Positions 1 to 8,179 of a stretch of 64,000 nt of DNA are shown one piece after another. The stretch spans positions 62,001-126,000 of the forward strand of contig CAIWHK010000028.1 of assembly GCA_903912525.1 (NCBI GenBank), given 5' to 3'. The notes beneath the pieces are model-generated. The model saw only the letters and a program-made list of their open reading frames with translations, made no database searches and was not told where the DNA came from. Position 1 is the first letter of the stretch; each line of letters begins with the position of its first letter. This DNA is from an uncultured bacterium (lineage in GTDB: Bacteria > Krumholzibacteriota > Krumholzibacteriia > LZORAL124-64-63). A program made the position numbers and the translations under genes.

Positions 1-615
1 TTCCGCACCGCGCGCAACCAGACGCCCATGAAGGCCACGTCCGGCAAGCCCGGCGTCGAGCGCATCCTGCGGTTCGAACTGAAGCTGATCGCCGACATCG
101 GGCTGGTCGGCGAACCCAATGCGGGCAAGAGCACGCTGCTGTCGGTGATGACCGCGGCGCGCCCGAAGGTGGCGGACTACCCGTTCACGACACTGATCCC
201 GAACCTCGGCATCGTCGACCTCGGCGACTACGCGAGCTGCACGCTGGCTGACATCCCCGGGCTCATCGAGGGCGCCTCGGAAGGCCGCGGGCTGGGCCAC
301 GAGTTCCTGCGCCACGTCGAGCGCACGCGCGCCCTGCTGCTGCTGGTCGACCCGTCGGTCAGCGAGCCGGCCGCGGCGCTGGACATGCTGCGCGGCGAGC
401 TGGTGGCGCACGGGCGGCACCTGGCGAAGCTGCCGTTCGCCGTGATCGTGACCAAGCGCGACCTGCTGGACGATGAAGCGGCCGCCGAGGCTCTGGAAAA
501 AGCGAAGGCGTGGGCCGCCAAGGCCGGCGCGGTCGAGACGCTGCAGATCTCGGCGGTGGCCAGCAAAGGCCTGACCGAACTGCGACACCTGATGCGGCGC
601 CTGTACAACGCCTGA
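1..615 (+). CDS. obg: GTPase Obg/CgtA, C-terminal part (5' end outside window)
   Basis: Obg is a ribosome-associated GTPase involved in 50S maturation and stringent or stress signalling in the cytoplasm. The reading frame is open from base 1, and the first residues read like the end of the glycine-rich Obg fold (FRTARNQTPMKAT), so the gene begins upstream and the ATG at 28 is internal. The G domain follows: G1 loop GEPNAGKST, a G2 region with PFTT, G3 DIPGLIEGA, G4 as TKRD and G5 as ISA. No C-terminal OCT domain is present; the protein stops just after the G domain, as in many Obg proteins. dprA follows after 46 bp. Confidence 0.93.
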   Translation, partial: FRTARNQTPMKATSGKPGVERILRFELKLIADIGLVGEPNAGKSTLLSVMTAARPKVADYPFTTLIPNLGIVDLGDYASCTLADIPGLIEGASEGRGLGHEFLRHVERTRALLLLVDPSVSEPAAALDMLRGELVAHGRHLAKLPFAVIVTKRDLLDDEAAAEALEKAKAWAAKAGAVETLQISAVASKGLTELRHLMRRLYNA

Positions 616-661
616 CGCGGCGGGCGCCGACGTTCCTCCTCCCGGACGGGACGAACCGACG

Positions 662-1603
662 TTGCACTTCCCCGATGGCGCCCTTCCGGCGGCGCCCCGC
701 ACCGTGGCCGCGCAGGCGCGCTGGCTGCGCGACGACGACCCCCACTGGCCGCCCCTGTGGCGCACCCTGGACGTTCCGCCCCCCGCGGTGCACGCCTGCG
801 GCATGACGGGCGCGCTGGCGCGCCCGTGCCTGGGCATCGTCGGCACCCGCAACGCCACGCCGCGCGGCCTTGCGTTCGCGCGCGACCTGGCGCAGCGGCT
901 GTCCGCCGCCGGCTGGGTCATCACCAGCGGCCTCGCGCGCGGCATCGACGCGGCGGCCCACAAGGGGGCGCTCGACGCCGGCGGCCTGACCGTGGCGGTG
1001 ATGGCGACCGGCAACGACGGCTGCTACCCGTACGCGCACCGCGGCCTGCTGGCGCAGGTGCGCGCGCAGGGGTGTTCCATCACGCAGTTCCGCCCCGGGA
1101 CGCCGCCGCTCAAGCACCACTTCCTGCAGCGCAATGAACTCCTGGCGGGGCTTGTGCACGGTGTCGTCGTCGTCGAGGCGCCCAAGGACAGCGGCGCCCT
1201 GGACACCGCGCGCCGCGCGCTTAACGCCGGGCGCGAGGTCTTCGCCGTGCCCGGCCCCGTGGACGGCAAACGCTACGAGGGTTGCCATAATCTGCTGCGC
1301 GAGGGCGCCTGCCTGGTCGAGAAGGCGGAACACGTCCTGGAGGTGCTCGGCCTGCCGGACCGTGACGGGCTGATCAGGGGTGACGCCGCCCGCGCGGCCG
1401 CGACGCCGCCGCTGCCCGACCATGCGGCGGCCCGCTGGCTGTGGGACCGGCTCGACCCCAACGGGACGGGCCGCGATGAACTGCGCCGCCAGTGGCCGGG
1501 CGACGAGCACGGCTTCATCGAGGGCGTGACCGCGCTCGAACTGGCCGGCCTGATCCACCGGTTGCCGGGCGGGCTGCTGGCCCGTAGAATCTGGACCGGT
1601 TGA
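662..1603 (+). CDS. dprA: DNA-processing protein DprA
   Basis: DprA loads RecA onto incoming single-stranded DNA during natural transformation. The 313-aa protein carries the Rossmann-like DprA core: GIVGTRNATPRG near residue 60, TSGLARGIDAAAH near residue 92, and the late motifs FAVPGPVDG and GCHNLLREGA. A C-terminal winged-helix-like segment of about 70 residues follows. The best start I see is TTG at 662, because no ATG or GTG lies in frame before the conserved core. It sits just behind obg. Its stop codon lies inside a 17-bp tandem duplication. The family assignment is secure; whether the organism is competent is unknown. Confidence 0.9.
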   Translation: MHFPDGALPAAPRTVAAQARWLRDDDPHWPPLWRTLDVPPPAVHACGMTGALARPCLGIVGTRNATPRGLAFARDLAQRLSAAGWVITSGLARGIDAAAHKGALDAGGLTVAVMATGNDGCYPYAHRGLLAQVRAQGCSITQFRPGTPPLKHHFLQRNELLAGLVHGVVVVEAPKDSGALDTARRALNAGREVFAVPGPVDGKRYEGCHNLLREGACLVEKAEHVLEVLGLPDRDGLIRGDAARAAATPPLPDHAAARWLWDRLDPNGTGRDELRRQWPGDEHGFIEGVTALELAGLIHRLPGGLLARRIWTG

Positions 1604-1623
1604 GACTCTGGACCGGCTGAGGA
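1590..1623 (+). repeat. 17-bp tandem duplication across the dprA stop codon
   Basis: Two adjacent 17-bp units, TCTGGACCGGTTGAGAC and TCTGGACCGGCTGAGGA, match at 14 of 17 positions. The first holds the dprA stop codon (TGA, 1601-1603) and the second repeats it. This is one of several short tandem repeats in spacers of this window. Confidence 0.8.
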
Positions 1624-1646
1624 GCATCCGCCCGCCGCTCCCGCGT

Positions 1647-1661
1647 GGAGGCAACACCCTG
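1647..1661 (+). promoter_or_regulatory. Shine-Dalgarno site pointing to a CTG start
   Basis: GGAGG at 1647-1651 is followed by a 7-base spacer and CTG at 1659. No ATG, GTG or TTG lies at the proper distance in this frame. The next usual start is GTG 1707, with no comparable ribosome-binding site. This argues for initiation at CTG. Confidence 0.5.
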
Positions 1662-2579
1662 GCATCGCCCGCCCGCCAACGATTCGACTACGCGCTGCTG
1701 CGCGCCGTGGCCGGCCTGGTGTCGCTGCTGCCGCGCCGGGCGCTGCTGTCGTTCGGCCGCGGCCTGGGCGCGCTGGTCTGGCGCCACGGCCTGTACCGTC
1801 GCGCCATCGTGCGGGACAACCTGCGCCGCGCCCTGGGCGACACGATGGATGACGCGCGCCGCGATGCGGTGGCCGCCGCGTTCTTCCGTCATCTCGGCCT
1901 GAACCTGGTGGAGTTCCTGCTGCTGGGGCGCCTGCGGCCGCAACAGATCCGCGACTGGGTCGACCTGGAGGGCTTGGAGCACTACCGCGCCGCCGCGGCG
2001 CAGGGGCGCGGCGTGCTGCTGGTCACCGGGCACTTCGGCAACTGGGAACTGCTCGCGGCCCGGCTCGGCGCCGAGGGCATCCCCATCACCTTCCTGGCCA
2101 AGAGCCAGTCGAACGCGCAGTCGGACCGCCTGCTGAACGCGACGCGCGCGCGGGCCGGCGTGCGCACGCTGCGGGCCGGCGGGCCGCTCAAGGAGCTGGT
2201 CGTCGCGCTGAGGCGCGGCGAGGTCATCGGCCTGGCCGCCGACCAGGACGCCGGGCCGGAAGGCTGCTTCGCGCCCTTCCTCGGCACCCCGGCCTCGTTC
2301 TACCGTGGCGCCGGGTATTTCGCCTGGAAGCTGCAGGCGCCGGTCGTCAGCGGCGTCATCTTCCGGCTGCCGGACGGCCGGCACCGCCTGGAACTGGGCC
2401 CGCCGTACGAGGCGGACCCCGCGTGGGGCGAGGAAGAGGCCGTCCAGCGCCTGACCGAAACCTATGCGCAACGTTTGGAAGCCGCCGTGCGTAGGGAGCC
2501 GGCGCAATACTTCTGGACGCACCGGCGCTGGAAGACGCCACCGCCGGAAACGACCGGACCACCGGAGGAACGCCCGTGA
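1659..2579 (+). CDS. LpxL/HtrB-type lysophospholipid (lipid A) acyltransferase
   Basis: Members of this family (PF03279) transfer an acyl chain, usually to a lipid A precursor, at the inner face of the cytoplasmic membrane. The family hallmark HFGNWE (in LLVTGHFGNWELL) is present near residue 120, followed by QD and FLG segments typical of the family. Starting at CTG 1659 restores the N-terminal RFDYALLRAV stretch that resembles the membrane helix of relatives; starting at GTG 1707 would remove it. The last bases overlap the start of the ABC ATPase gene (GTGA), so the two are likely translated together. Substrate specificity cannot be read from the sequence; a mannoside acyltransferase is an alternative. 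Confidence 0.82.
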   Translation: MASPARQRFDYALLRAVAGLVSLLPRRALLSFGRGLGALVWRHGLYRRAIVRDNLRRALGDTMDDARRDAVAAAFFRHLGLNLVEFLLLGRLRPQQIRDWVDLEGLEHYRAAAAQGRGVLLVTGHFGNWELLAARLGAEGIPITFLAKSQSNAQSDRLLNATRARAGVRTLRAGGPLKELVVALRRGEVIGLAADQDAGPEGCFAPFLGTPASFYRGAGYFAWKLQAPVVSGVIFRLPDGRHRLELGPPYEADPAWGEEEAVQRLTETYAQRLEAAVRREPAQYFWTHRRWKTPPPETTGPPEERP

Positions 2580-3517
2580 TCGAAGTCCGCGACCTGGTCA
2601 AGAAATACGGTTCCCACCGCGCGGTGGACGGCGTGTCGTTCTCCGTCGCGCGCGGCGAACTGTTCGGCCTGCTCGGCCCCAACGGCGCCGGTAAGACCAC
2701 GACCATCGGCGTGCTCTCGACGCTCCTGCGCGCCGACGGCGGGCAGGTGCGCATCGGCGGCCACGACGTCGCCACGGCGGCGAAGGACGTCAGGCGGCTG
2801 ATCGGGGTCGTGCCGCAGGAGATCGCGCTCTACACCGACCTGAGCGCCCACGACAACCTGATGTTCTGGGGCCGCCTGCACGGACTGGGCGGCGCGGCGT
2901 TGACCAGGCGCGTGGGCGACCTCCTGGCCATGGCCGACCTCGCCGACGCGGCCCGCCGCAAGGTCGAGACGTTCTCGGGCGGCATGCAGCGACGGCTGAA
3001 CCTCGTGGCCGGCCTCATCCACGAGCCCGAGGTGCTCTTCCTGGACGAGCCCACCGTCGGCATCGACGCGCAGGCGCGCACGCGCATCCTCGAACTGATC
3101 GCGCAGCTCGGTCGGCAGGGCCTGACCGTCATCTACACGACGCACTACCTCGAAGAGGCCGAGCAGCTCTGCGACCGCATCGGCGTCATCGACCGCGGCC
3201 GCCTGGTGGCGCTCGGCGACAAGGAGTCGCTGATCAGCCAGATCGGCGATGCGGACATGATCCGCCTCAGCCTGCCCGCGGCCCGGCACGAGGCGTTCCG
3301 CGCGGCGAGCGCGACCTGGGAGGGTTGCACGGGCGTGGGCGAGCGACGCGGCAAGCTCGAGGTGCGCACGCCCGACGGCGGCCGCCTGCTGCCCGTGATC
3401 CAGGACTGGCTGCGCGCCAACGACCTGCCGCTCGAGCAGCTCGAGATCGAGCGCCCGAACCTCGAGACGCTGTACCTGAACCTGACCGGCCGCGGCCTGC
3501 GGGAAGACGCCTCATGA
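2576..3517 (+). CDS. ABC-2 type transporter ATP-binding protein
   Basis: This is the cytoplasmic ATPase subunit of a probable exporter. It has Walker A GPNGAGKT (residues 34-41), signature SGGMQ (about 134-138), Walker B VLFLDEP (about 153-159) and a switch histidine in TTHY. The C-terminal 80 residues form the accessory domain seen in DrrA/CcmA-like ATPases of ABC-2 exporters. The GTG start at 2576 follows the ribosome-binding site GGAGGA and overlaps the upstream stop by 4 bp. Its own stop overlaps the next start (ATGA). With the two following permeases it forms a complete exporter. The substrate is unknown. Confidence 0.93.
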   Translation: MIEVRDLVKKYGSHRAVDGVSFSVARGELFGLLGPNGAGKTTTIGVLSTLLRADGGQVRIGGHDVATAAKDVRRLIGVVPQEIALYTDLSAHDNLMFWGRLHGLGGAALTRRVGDLLAMADLADAARRKVETFSGGMQRRLNLVAGLIHEPEVLFLDEPTVGIDAQARTRILELIAQLGRQGLTVIYTTHYLEEAEQLCDRIGVIDRGRLVALGDKESLISQIGDADMIRLSLPAARHEAFRAASATWEGCTGVGERRGKLEVRTPDGGRLLPVIQDWLRANDLPLEQLEIERPNLETLYLNLTGRGLREDAS

Positions 3518-4845
3518 CGCGCATCTGGGTGTTCGCCCAGCGCGACCTCAGGCGGATGGCCGCCGACCGCCGCGCGCTCGTCGTCAACCTGGCGTTGCCG
3601 CTGGTGCTGACCGCGGTCATGGGCCTGTCGTTCGGCGGCGGCGTCTTCGGCAAGAAGGGGCTGAGCGCCATCCCGGTGGCCATCGTCGCCGAGGACGTGC
3701 CCGAGGCCCTGAAGACGCGCCTGCTCGACGGGCTCGAGAAATCCGGCTTCTTCGCGCCCGTGTGGGCCGATTCGCTCACCGCCGACACCATGGTCCGCTC
3801 GGGCAAGGTGGCTGCCGCGCTCGTGCTGCCGCCCGACCCGCTGACCGCGTTCTTCCAGGCCGACTCGCTCATCATCCAGGTCTGGCGCGACCCGTCCAGC
3901 GAGATCAAGGCCGGGATCGTCGAGGAGATCGTCGGCCGCGGCGTCCTGCGCGTGCAGGCCGGCGAGGCCGCCTTCCGCGCCCTGTGGCCCGAGGACTACA
4001 TGACCATCGGCGCCGACTCGCTCGGCATGGGCGACCTGCTCGAGGGCAACGTCGCGGACATCTGGACGCGCCTGCGCGACCCGGGCCAGACCGCCGCGCG
4101 CGAGAGGGCCGCCGACTTCCTGGTCCGCCAGTTTGACCACCAGGTTGCGCTGCAGCGCGCGTTGCAGGGCACCGCTGTCGGGCTCGCGGTGTCCGACAAG
4201 ATCCCGACAGGCGAGGACAAGCAGGGCGAGTCCAGCCTGTTCGACTACTTCCTGCCCAGCTTCGCGGTCTTCTTCCTTATGTTCGCGGTGGCCGCCGGCG
4301 CGCGCGACCTGCACCGCGAGCGCGCCCGCCGCACGCTGCAGCGGCAACTGCTCGGCCCCGGCCCGGCCTGGCCCATCGTCCTGGGCAAGTGGGTGGCGTC
4401 GGTCGTGCAGGGAATCGTCATGCTGACGGTGCTGCTCGGCGCGGGCGCCCTGCTGTTCCGCGTCAACCTGGGGCCCGACCCCTGGACGCTGCCGCTGGTC
4501 ATCCTGCTGACCTGCACGGCGGCCGCCGGGTTCTTCCTGGCGCTGGCGCTGCTGGTCAAGCGGGAGAAGGTCCTGGACAACCTCTGCACCGCGGTGATCC
4601 TGATCTCCGGCATGGTCGGCGGCAACTTCATGCCGGTCGACAACCTGCCCCCGTGGGCGGCCGGCGCCGGCCACTACGTGTTCAACTACTGGGCGAACCT
4701 CGCGTTCAGCCGCGTGATCGGCGACAACGGCTCGCTGTCGTCCATCGCCACGCCCATGACGGTCCTCGCGTGCGCCAGCGTCGCGCTGCTCGTCGTGATC
4801 CTCACGCTGTTCAACGCGCGCGTGAAGCGGGGAGGCTGGGCATGA
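3514..4845 (+). CDS. ABC-2 type transporter permease, first subunit
   Basis: This is a 443-aa integral membrane subunit of the exporter. It has the ABC-2/YhfM-NatB-like layout: an N-terminal membrane helix (VVNLALPLVLTAVMGLSF), a large extracytoplasmic domain of roughly 170 residues, then about five membrane helices in the C-terminal half beginning near FLPSFAVFFLMFAVAAGA. The ATG at 3514 overlaps the ATPase stop codon, which fixes the start. It also overlaps the following permease by 4 bp. Two unequal permeases suggest a heterodimeric membrane part. Confidence 0.88.
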   Translation: MTRIWVFAQRDLRRMAADRRALVVNLALPLVLTAVMGLSFGGGVFGKKGLSAIPVAIVAEDVPEALKTRLLDGLEKSGFFAPVWADSLTADTMVRSGKVAAALVLPPDPLTAFFQADSLIIQVWRDPSSEIKAGIVEEIVGRGVLRVQAGEAAFRALWPEDYMTIGADSLGMGDLLEGNVADIWTRLRDPGQTAARERAADFLVRQFDHQVALQRALQGTAVGLAVSDKIPTGEDKQGESSLFDYFLPSFAVFFLMFAVAAGARDLHRERARRTLQRQLLGPGPAWPIVLGKWVASVVQGIVMLTVLLGAGALLFRVNLGPDPWTLPLVILLTCTAAAGFFLALALLVKREKVLDNLCTAVILISGMVGGNFMPVDNLPPWAAGAGHYVFNYWANLAFSRVIGDNGSLSSIATPMTVLACASVALLVVILTLFNARVKRGGWA

Positions 4846-6059
4846 ACCTCCAGGTGATCGGCGCCATGGTGCGCCTGCGGCTGCTGCGAACGTTGCGCGA
4901 CCGGGCCGGCCTGGTCTGGATGTTCGTCATGCCGATGGTGTTCTCGTACATGATGGGCATGCTGATGGGCGACTGGAGCAACGGCTCGCCGCCGAAACGC
5001 CGCGTCGTGGTCTACGACCAGGACCGGGGCCCCGCGGTCGAGCGCCTGCTGGCGCCGCTGCGCGCCCACGAGCGCTTCGAGGTGGTTGTGGTCGACTCGG
5101 CCGCCACCGACGCCCGCGCCCGAGCGCTGACGGACAACGGCGGCGCCACGGCGGTGCTGCGCATCCCGAGCGGATTCACCGGGGCGATGGCCGGCGGCGC
5201 GAAGGTGGACCTCCAACTGACCGTCGACGGCAACCGCCTCAGCAGCCAGACGGCGCGCTCGGTCATCGACCGTTCGCTGCTGCGCATGAATACCGAGCAG
5301 GCCGCCCGTTCGCTCGTCGCGGCGCCGGGGACGACGCCCGGGCGCAACGATGCGCGCGCCTTCGACGACAAGTCGTTCGCCGAGGGCTGGGAGCAGCCGC
5401 GGATGCGCCTGCAGGCGTCGACCCTCGGCCGCCTGCCGACCAACGACTGGGGGCTCACGCGTTCGGCGCAGCACGTCGGCCCGGCCTACGTCCTGTTCTT
5501 CATGCTGATGTTCATGATGGTCTCGGCCAAGGACCTCGTGCAGGAGCGCCAGGACCGCACACTGGCCAGGCTGGTGATCAGCCGCGCCTCGGCGTTCGAC
5601 CTCGTGGCGGGCTATTTCCTCGGCGGCATGGTCATCGGCCTGGTGCAGGGCGCCATCCTGCTGGGCATGAACGCGCTGGCGTTCGGCCTCGACTACGGCG
5701 ATTCCCCGGCGGCGCTCGTTGCGGTCGTCGTGATGTTCGCCGCCTTCGCCTCGTCGGCGTCGATCCTGCTCGGCACGCTGGCGCGCACCGGCCCGCAGGC
5801 CGACGGCCTGGGCAGCGGGTTGACGATGGCCCTCGGCGCGGTTGGCGGGCTGTGGTGGCCGCTCGAGGTCGTGCCGCCCTTCATGCAGGCGATCGGCAAG
5901 GCGCTGCCGACCGGGCAGGCCATCTCCATCTTCCACGGGCTGGTGGGCCGGGGCTGGGGGCTGGGCGAGTCGGCGCCGCTGCTGGGCGGGCTGGCCGTGT
6001 GGTTCGTGGTGGTGTTCGCGCTGGCGGCCGCGCGGCTGCGCCGGCAGGTGAGCGCCTGA
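4842..6059 (+). CDS. ABC-2 type transporter permease, second subunit
   Basis: This 405-aa permease has the same architecture as the preceding gene: an N-terminal helix (WMFVMPMVFSYMMGMLMG), an extracytoplasmic domain, then a C-terminal membrane bundle beginning near YVLFFMLMFMMVSAK. The ATG at 4842 follows the ribosome-binding site GGAGG (4831-4835) and overlaps the upstream stop (ATGA). It is the last gene of the acyltransferase-exporter operon and is followed by a hairpin that also serves the opposing gene. Linkage to an LpxL-like acyltransferase hints at a lipid or lipid-linked substrate, which is an inference only. Confidence 0.88.
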   Translation: MNLQVIGAMVRLRLLRTLRDRAGLVWMFVMPMVFSYMMGMLMGDWSNGSPPKRRVVVYDQDRGPAVERLLAPLRAHERFEVVVVDSAATDARARALTDNGGATAVLRIPSGFTGAMAGGAKVDLQLTVDGNRLSSQTARSVIDRSLLRMNTEQAARSLVAAPGTTPGRNDARAFDDKSFAEGWEQPRMRLQASTLGRLPTNDWGLTRSAQHVGPAYVLFFMLMFMMVSAKDLVQERQDRTLARLVISRASAFDLVAGYFLGGMVIGLVQGAILLGMNALAFGLDYGDSPAALVAVVVMFAAFASSASILLGTLARTGPQADGLGSGLTMALGAVGGLWWPLEVVPPFMQAIGKALPTGQAISIFHGLVGRGWGLGESAPLLGGLAVWFVVVFALAAARLRRQVSA

Positions 6060-6089
6060 CGCGTCGCGGACCCCAACGACAGACACATG

Positions 6090-6123
6090 AAGGCCCGCCC
6101 CGGCGACGACCGCGGCGGGCCTT
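6090..6123. terminator. Bidirectional terminator hairpin between convergent genes
   Basis: A perfect 10-bp stem, AAGGCCCGCC (6090-6099) with GGCGGGCCTT (6114-6123), sits between the end of the exporter operon and the end of the minus-strand DUF3467 gene. The A and T bases at the arm ends give a short U tract on either strand. Confidence 0.7.
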
Positions 6124-6140
6124 GTCGTCCGGGGCGGCGC

Positions 6141-6452
6141 CTAGTTGGTCTGGAACCCGATGTTCGGCCCCGTGTTGGGCTGGCCGGCCAGCTTGATCTC
6201 CCCGTGGGTCTCCTCGAAGCGCTGCACGTTCACGCCAAGGGACAGCTGCAGTGCCTTGGCGGACTGCGGCGTCATGATGATGCGCGCGTGCACCTTGCTC
6301 TTGGGCGCCCCGGGAACCAGCCGCGCGAAGTCCAGGATGAACTCGTGCGGGCTGTGCGAGATCAGCGTCAGGTTGCTGTAGATGCCTTCAGCTTCCTTCT
6401 CGCCCAGGTCCAGGGTGATGCGCTGCTGCTGGGGGGGAGTCTTGTTGTCCAT
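6141..6452 (-). CDS. DUF3467 family protein
   Basis: This is a 103-aa protein of the DUF3467 family. It matches the usual pattern of relatives: an early EAEGIYSNLTLISHSPHEF segment, an FILDFA segment, a central KVHARIIMTPQSAKAL and a final ...NVQRFEETHGEI. The function is not known. The start was placed at 6452 (MDNKTPP) because an AGGAG ribosome-binding site precedes it on the minus strand; a longer frame to 6491 has no such site. It is a single-gene unit facing the exporter operon and diverging from rfaE1. Confidence 0.8.
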   Translation of the reverse strand: MDNKTPPQQQRITLDLGEKEAEGIYSNLTLISHSPHEFILDFARLVPGAPKSKVHARIIMTPQSAKALQLSLGVNVQRFEETHGEIKLAGQPNTGPNIGFQTN

Positions 6453-6534
6453 GAACGCTCCTGGTCTTGACGCGCGTGGCGATGGGCCCATGGCCGTGTC
6501 CCCGGGCGCTTCCTGCCCGCCGGTACCGGCCGCG

Positions 6535-6563
6535 TTGACACCCGCCGGGACGGGTGATAGGTT
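6535..6563 (+). promoter_or_regulatory. Sigma-70-type promoter for rfaE1
   Basis: TTGACA (6535-6540), a 17-bp spacer and TAGGTT (6558-6563) lie about 55 bases upstream of the rfaE1 start. The -35 is a perfect match to consensus. Confidence 0.65.
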
Positions 6564-6619
6564 GCCGACGGCCGCCGCGCGCCTGCGCCGATGATCGCCG
6601 GAACCACAAGAAAGCGCCC

Positions 6620-7633
6620 ATGAACGCGCCTGACAAGCCCCTCAATGCCACGGCCATCCTTGGCCACATCGCCGGACGGCGCCTGGCCGTCGTCGGCGAC
6701 GCCATGCTGGACCACTTCGTCTGGGGCAGCGTCGACCGCATCAGCCCCGAAGCGCCCGTGCCGGTGGTGCGTGTGCGCGAGGAGACCTGGAAGCTGGGTG
6801 GCGCCGCGAACGTCGCCGCGGGCATCCGGGCCCTCGGCGCCGACGCCGTCTTCTTCGGGCTTTGCGGGCGCGACGAGGCCGCCGCCACCCTGCGGAACCT
6901 GCTCGGCGAGCGCGGCATCGCGCCCGACGGCCTGGTCACCGACCCGGGGCGCCCGACCACGCTCAAGACCCGCATCATCGCCCACAGCCAGCAGGTCTGC
7001 CGCACCGACCGCGAGAACGACGCGCCCATCGACGACGTGCACCTGGCGGCCCTCGTTGCCGGCCTGCGCGAGGGTGGCCCCTTTGACGGCATCGTGCTGA
7101 GCGACTACGGCAAGGGCGTGCTCACCGGTTCGTCGCTGCCGGCGCTGCTCGCCGCCGCGCGCGAGGCGAAGGTGCCCGTCGTCGTCGACCCCAAACGGGG
7201 CGACTACGCGAAGTACCGCGGCGCCACCTCGCTGACGCCCAATCAGCGCGAGGCCGAACAGGCCTGCGGCCACGCCATCCACACGTCAGACGACCTGCGT
7301 CGCGCCGGTGCCCGCATCCTGGACTTGACCGACGCCGAGGCCCTGCTGATCACGCGGGGCGAGCACGGCATGGCGCTCTACCTTCGGGGCGGCGCCGAGC
7401 ACCACCTGCCGGCTGTGGCCACGACCGTCTTCGACGTCACCGGCGCCGGGGACACCGTGATCGCCGTCTACACCGCCTGCCTGGCTGCCGGGGCGTCGCA
7501 CCTCGAGGCCGCCCGCCTGGCCAACCACGCCGCCGGCCTGGCGGTGCGCGAACTCGGCACTGCCGCAGTCACTCTCGAACAGCTGCGGGCCGCACTGCCG
7601 AACGACACCTTGCCCCCGGCCGCGGCCCGATGA
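6620..7633 (+). CDS. rfaE1: D-glycero-beta-D-manno-heptose-7-phosphate kinase
   Basis: This enzyme phosphorylates heptose 7-phosphate to heptose 1,7-bisphosphate in ADP-heptose synthesis for the LPS inner core. It is a PfkB/ribokinase-fold protein of 337 aa with the N-terminal GDAMLDHFVWG, the substrate-binding KLGGAANVAAG and the C-terminal FDVTGAGDTVI anion-hole motif whose Asp is the catalytic base. ATG 6620 was chosen because the conserved N-terminus begins just after it; the open frame to 6554 adds only unconserved residues that overlap the promoter. It overlaps the next gene by 4 bp. In E. coli the two activities are fused as HldE; here they are separate. Confidence 0.94.
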   Translation: MNAPDKPLNATAILGHIAGRRLAVVGDAMLDHFVWGSVDRISPEAPVPVVRVREETWKLGGAANVAAGIRALGADAVFFGLCGRDEAAATLRNLLGERGIAPDGLVTDPGRPTTLKTRIIAHSQQVCRTDRENDAPIDDVHLAALVAGLREGGPFDGIVLSDYGKGVLTGSSLPALLAAAREAKVPVVVDPKRGDYAKYRGATSLTPNQREAEQACGHAIHTSDDLRRAGARILDLTDAEALLITRGEHGMALYLRGGAEHHLPAVATTVFDVTGAGDTVIAVYTACLAAGASHLEAARLANHAAGLAVRELGTAAVTLEQLRAALPNDTLPPAAAR

Positions 7634-8124
7634 GCGCCGCCGCGCCGCAGCGGGGCCTGGTCCTGGGCCGCGACCAGCTGGCCGGCTGGGCCGACGCCTG
7701 CCGCGCCGCCGGCCGCACCATTGCGTTCACCAACGGCTGCTTCGACCTGGTCCACGTCGGGCACCTCGAGAGCCTGCTCCAGGCCGCCGCCGGCGCCGAT
7801 GAATTGATTGTCGCTCTCAACAGCGACGCCTCGGTCCGCACCCTGAAGGGGGCGGGCCGCCCGATCCTGCCCGAGGCCGCCCGCGCGGCCCTAATCGCCG
7901 CCTTGCGACCGGTTTCCGCGGTGACCATATTCGGCGAACCGACACCGCTGGAGACCATTCTCCTGATCCGGCCGGACGTGCTCGTCAAGGGGTCCGAGTA
8001 TGCGGACGCCGACATTGTGGGCGCCCGCGAAATCGTTGCTGCCGGGGGTCGCGTTGTGCGCGTACCCATGGTGCCGGGCTGGTCGACCTCGCAGATCATC
8101 GCCGCGATCAGGCAGCTGCCCTGA
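7630..8124 (+). CDS. rfaE2: D-glycero-beta-D-manno-heptose 1-phosphate adenylyltransferase
   Basis: This enzyme converts heptose 1-phosphate and ATP to ADP-heptose. The 164-aa protein is a cytidylyltransferase-fold enzyme with the FTNGCFDLVHVGHLE segment holding the HxGH nucleotide-binding motif (HVGH). The late GWSTSQII segment contains the family ST.II signature. Its ATG overlaps the kinase stop codon (ATGA), so the two halves of the HldE pathway are translationally coupled. The gmhA and gmhB steps are not in the window. Confidence 0.93.
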   Translation: MSAAAPQRGLVLGRDQLAGWADACRAAGRTIAFTNGCFDLVHVGHLESLLQAAAGADELIVALNSDASVRTLKGAGRPILPEAARAALIAALRPVSAVTIFGEPTPLETILLIRPDVLVKGSEYADADIVGAREIVAAGGRVVRVPMVPGWSTSQIIAAIRQLP

Positions 8125-8145
8125 AGGGCCGCCCTGGCCGCGGCG

Positions 8146-8163
8146 TTCCGGTTGCGACCGGAA
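8146..8163 (+). other. Perfect hairpin before the cDPGS-like gene
   Basis: TTCCGGT (8146-8152), loop TGCG and ACCGGAA (8157-8163) form a perfect 7-bp stem ending just before the GAGGGGA ribosome-binding site at about 8169. There is no U tract, so it may be a weak terminator or a leader structure. Confidence 0.4.
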
Positions 8164-8179
8164 TCCTTGAGGGGACGGC

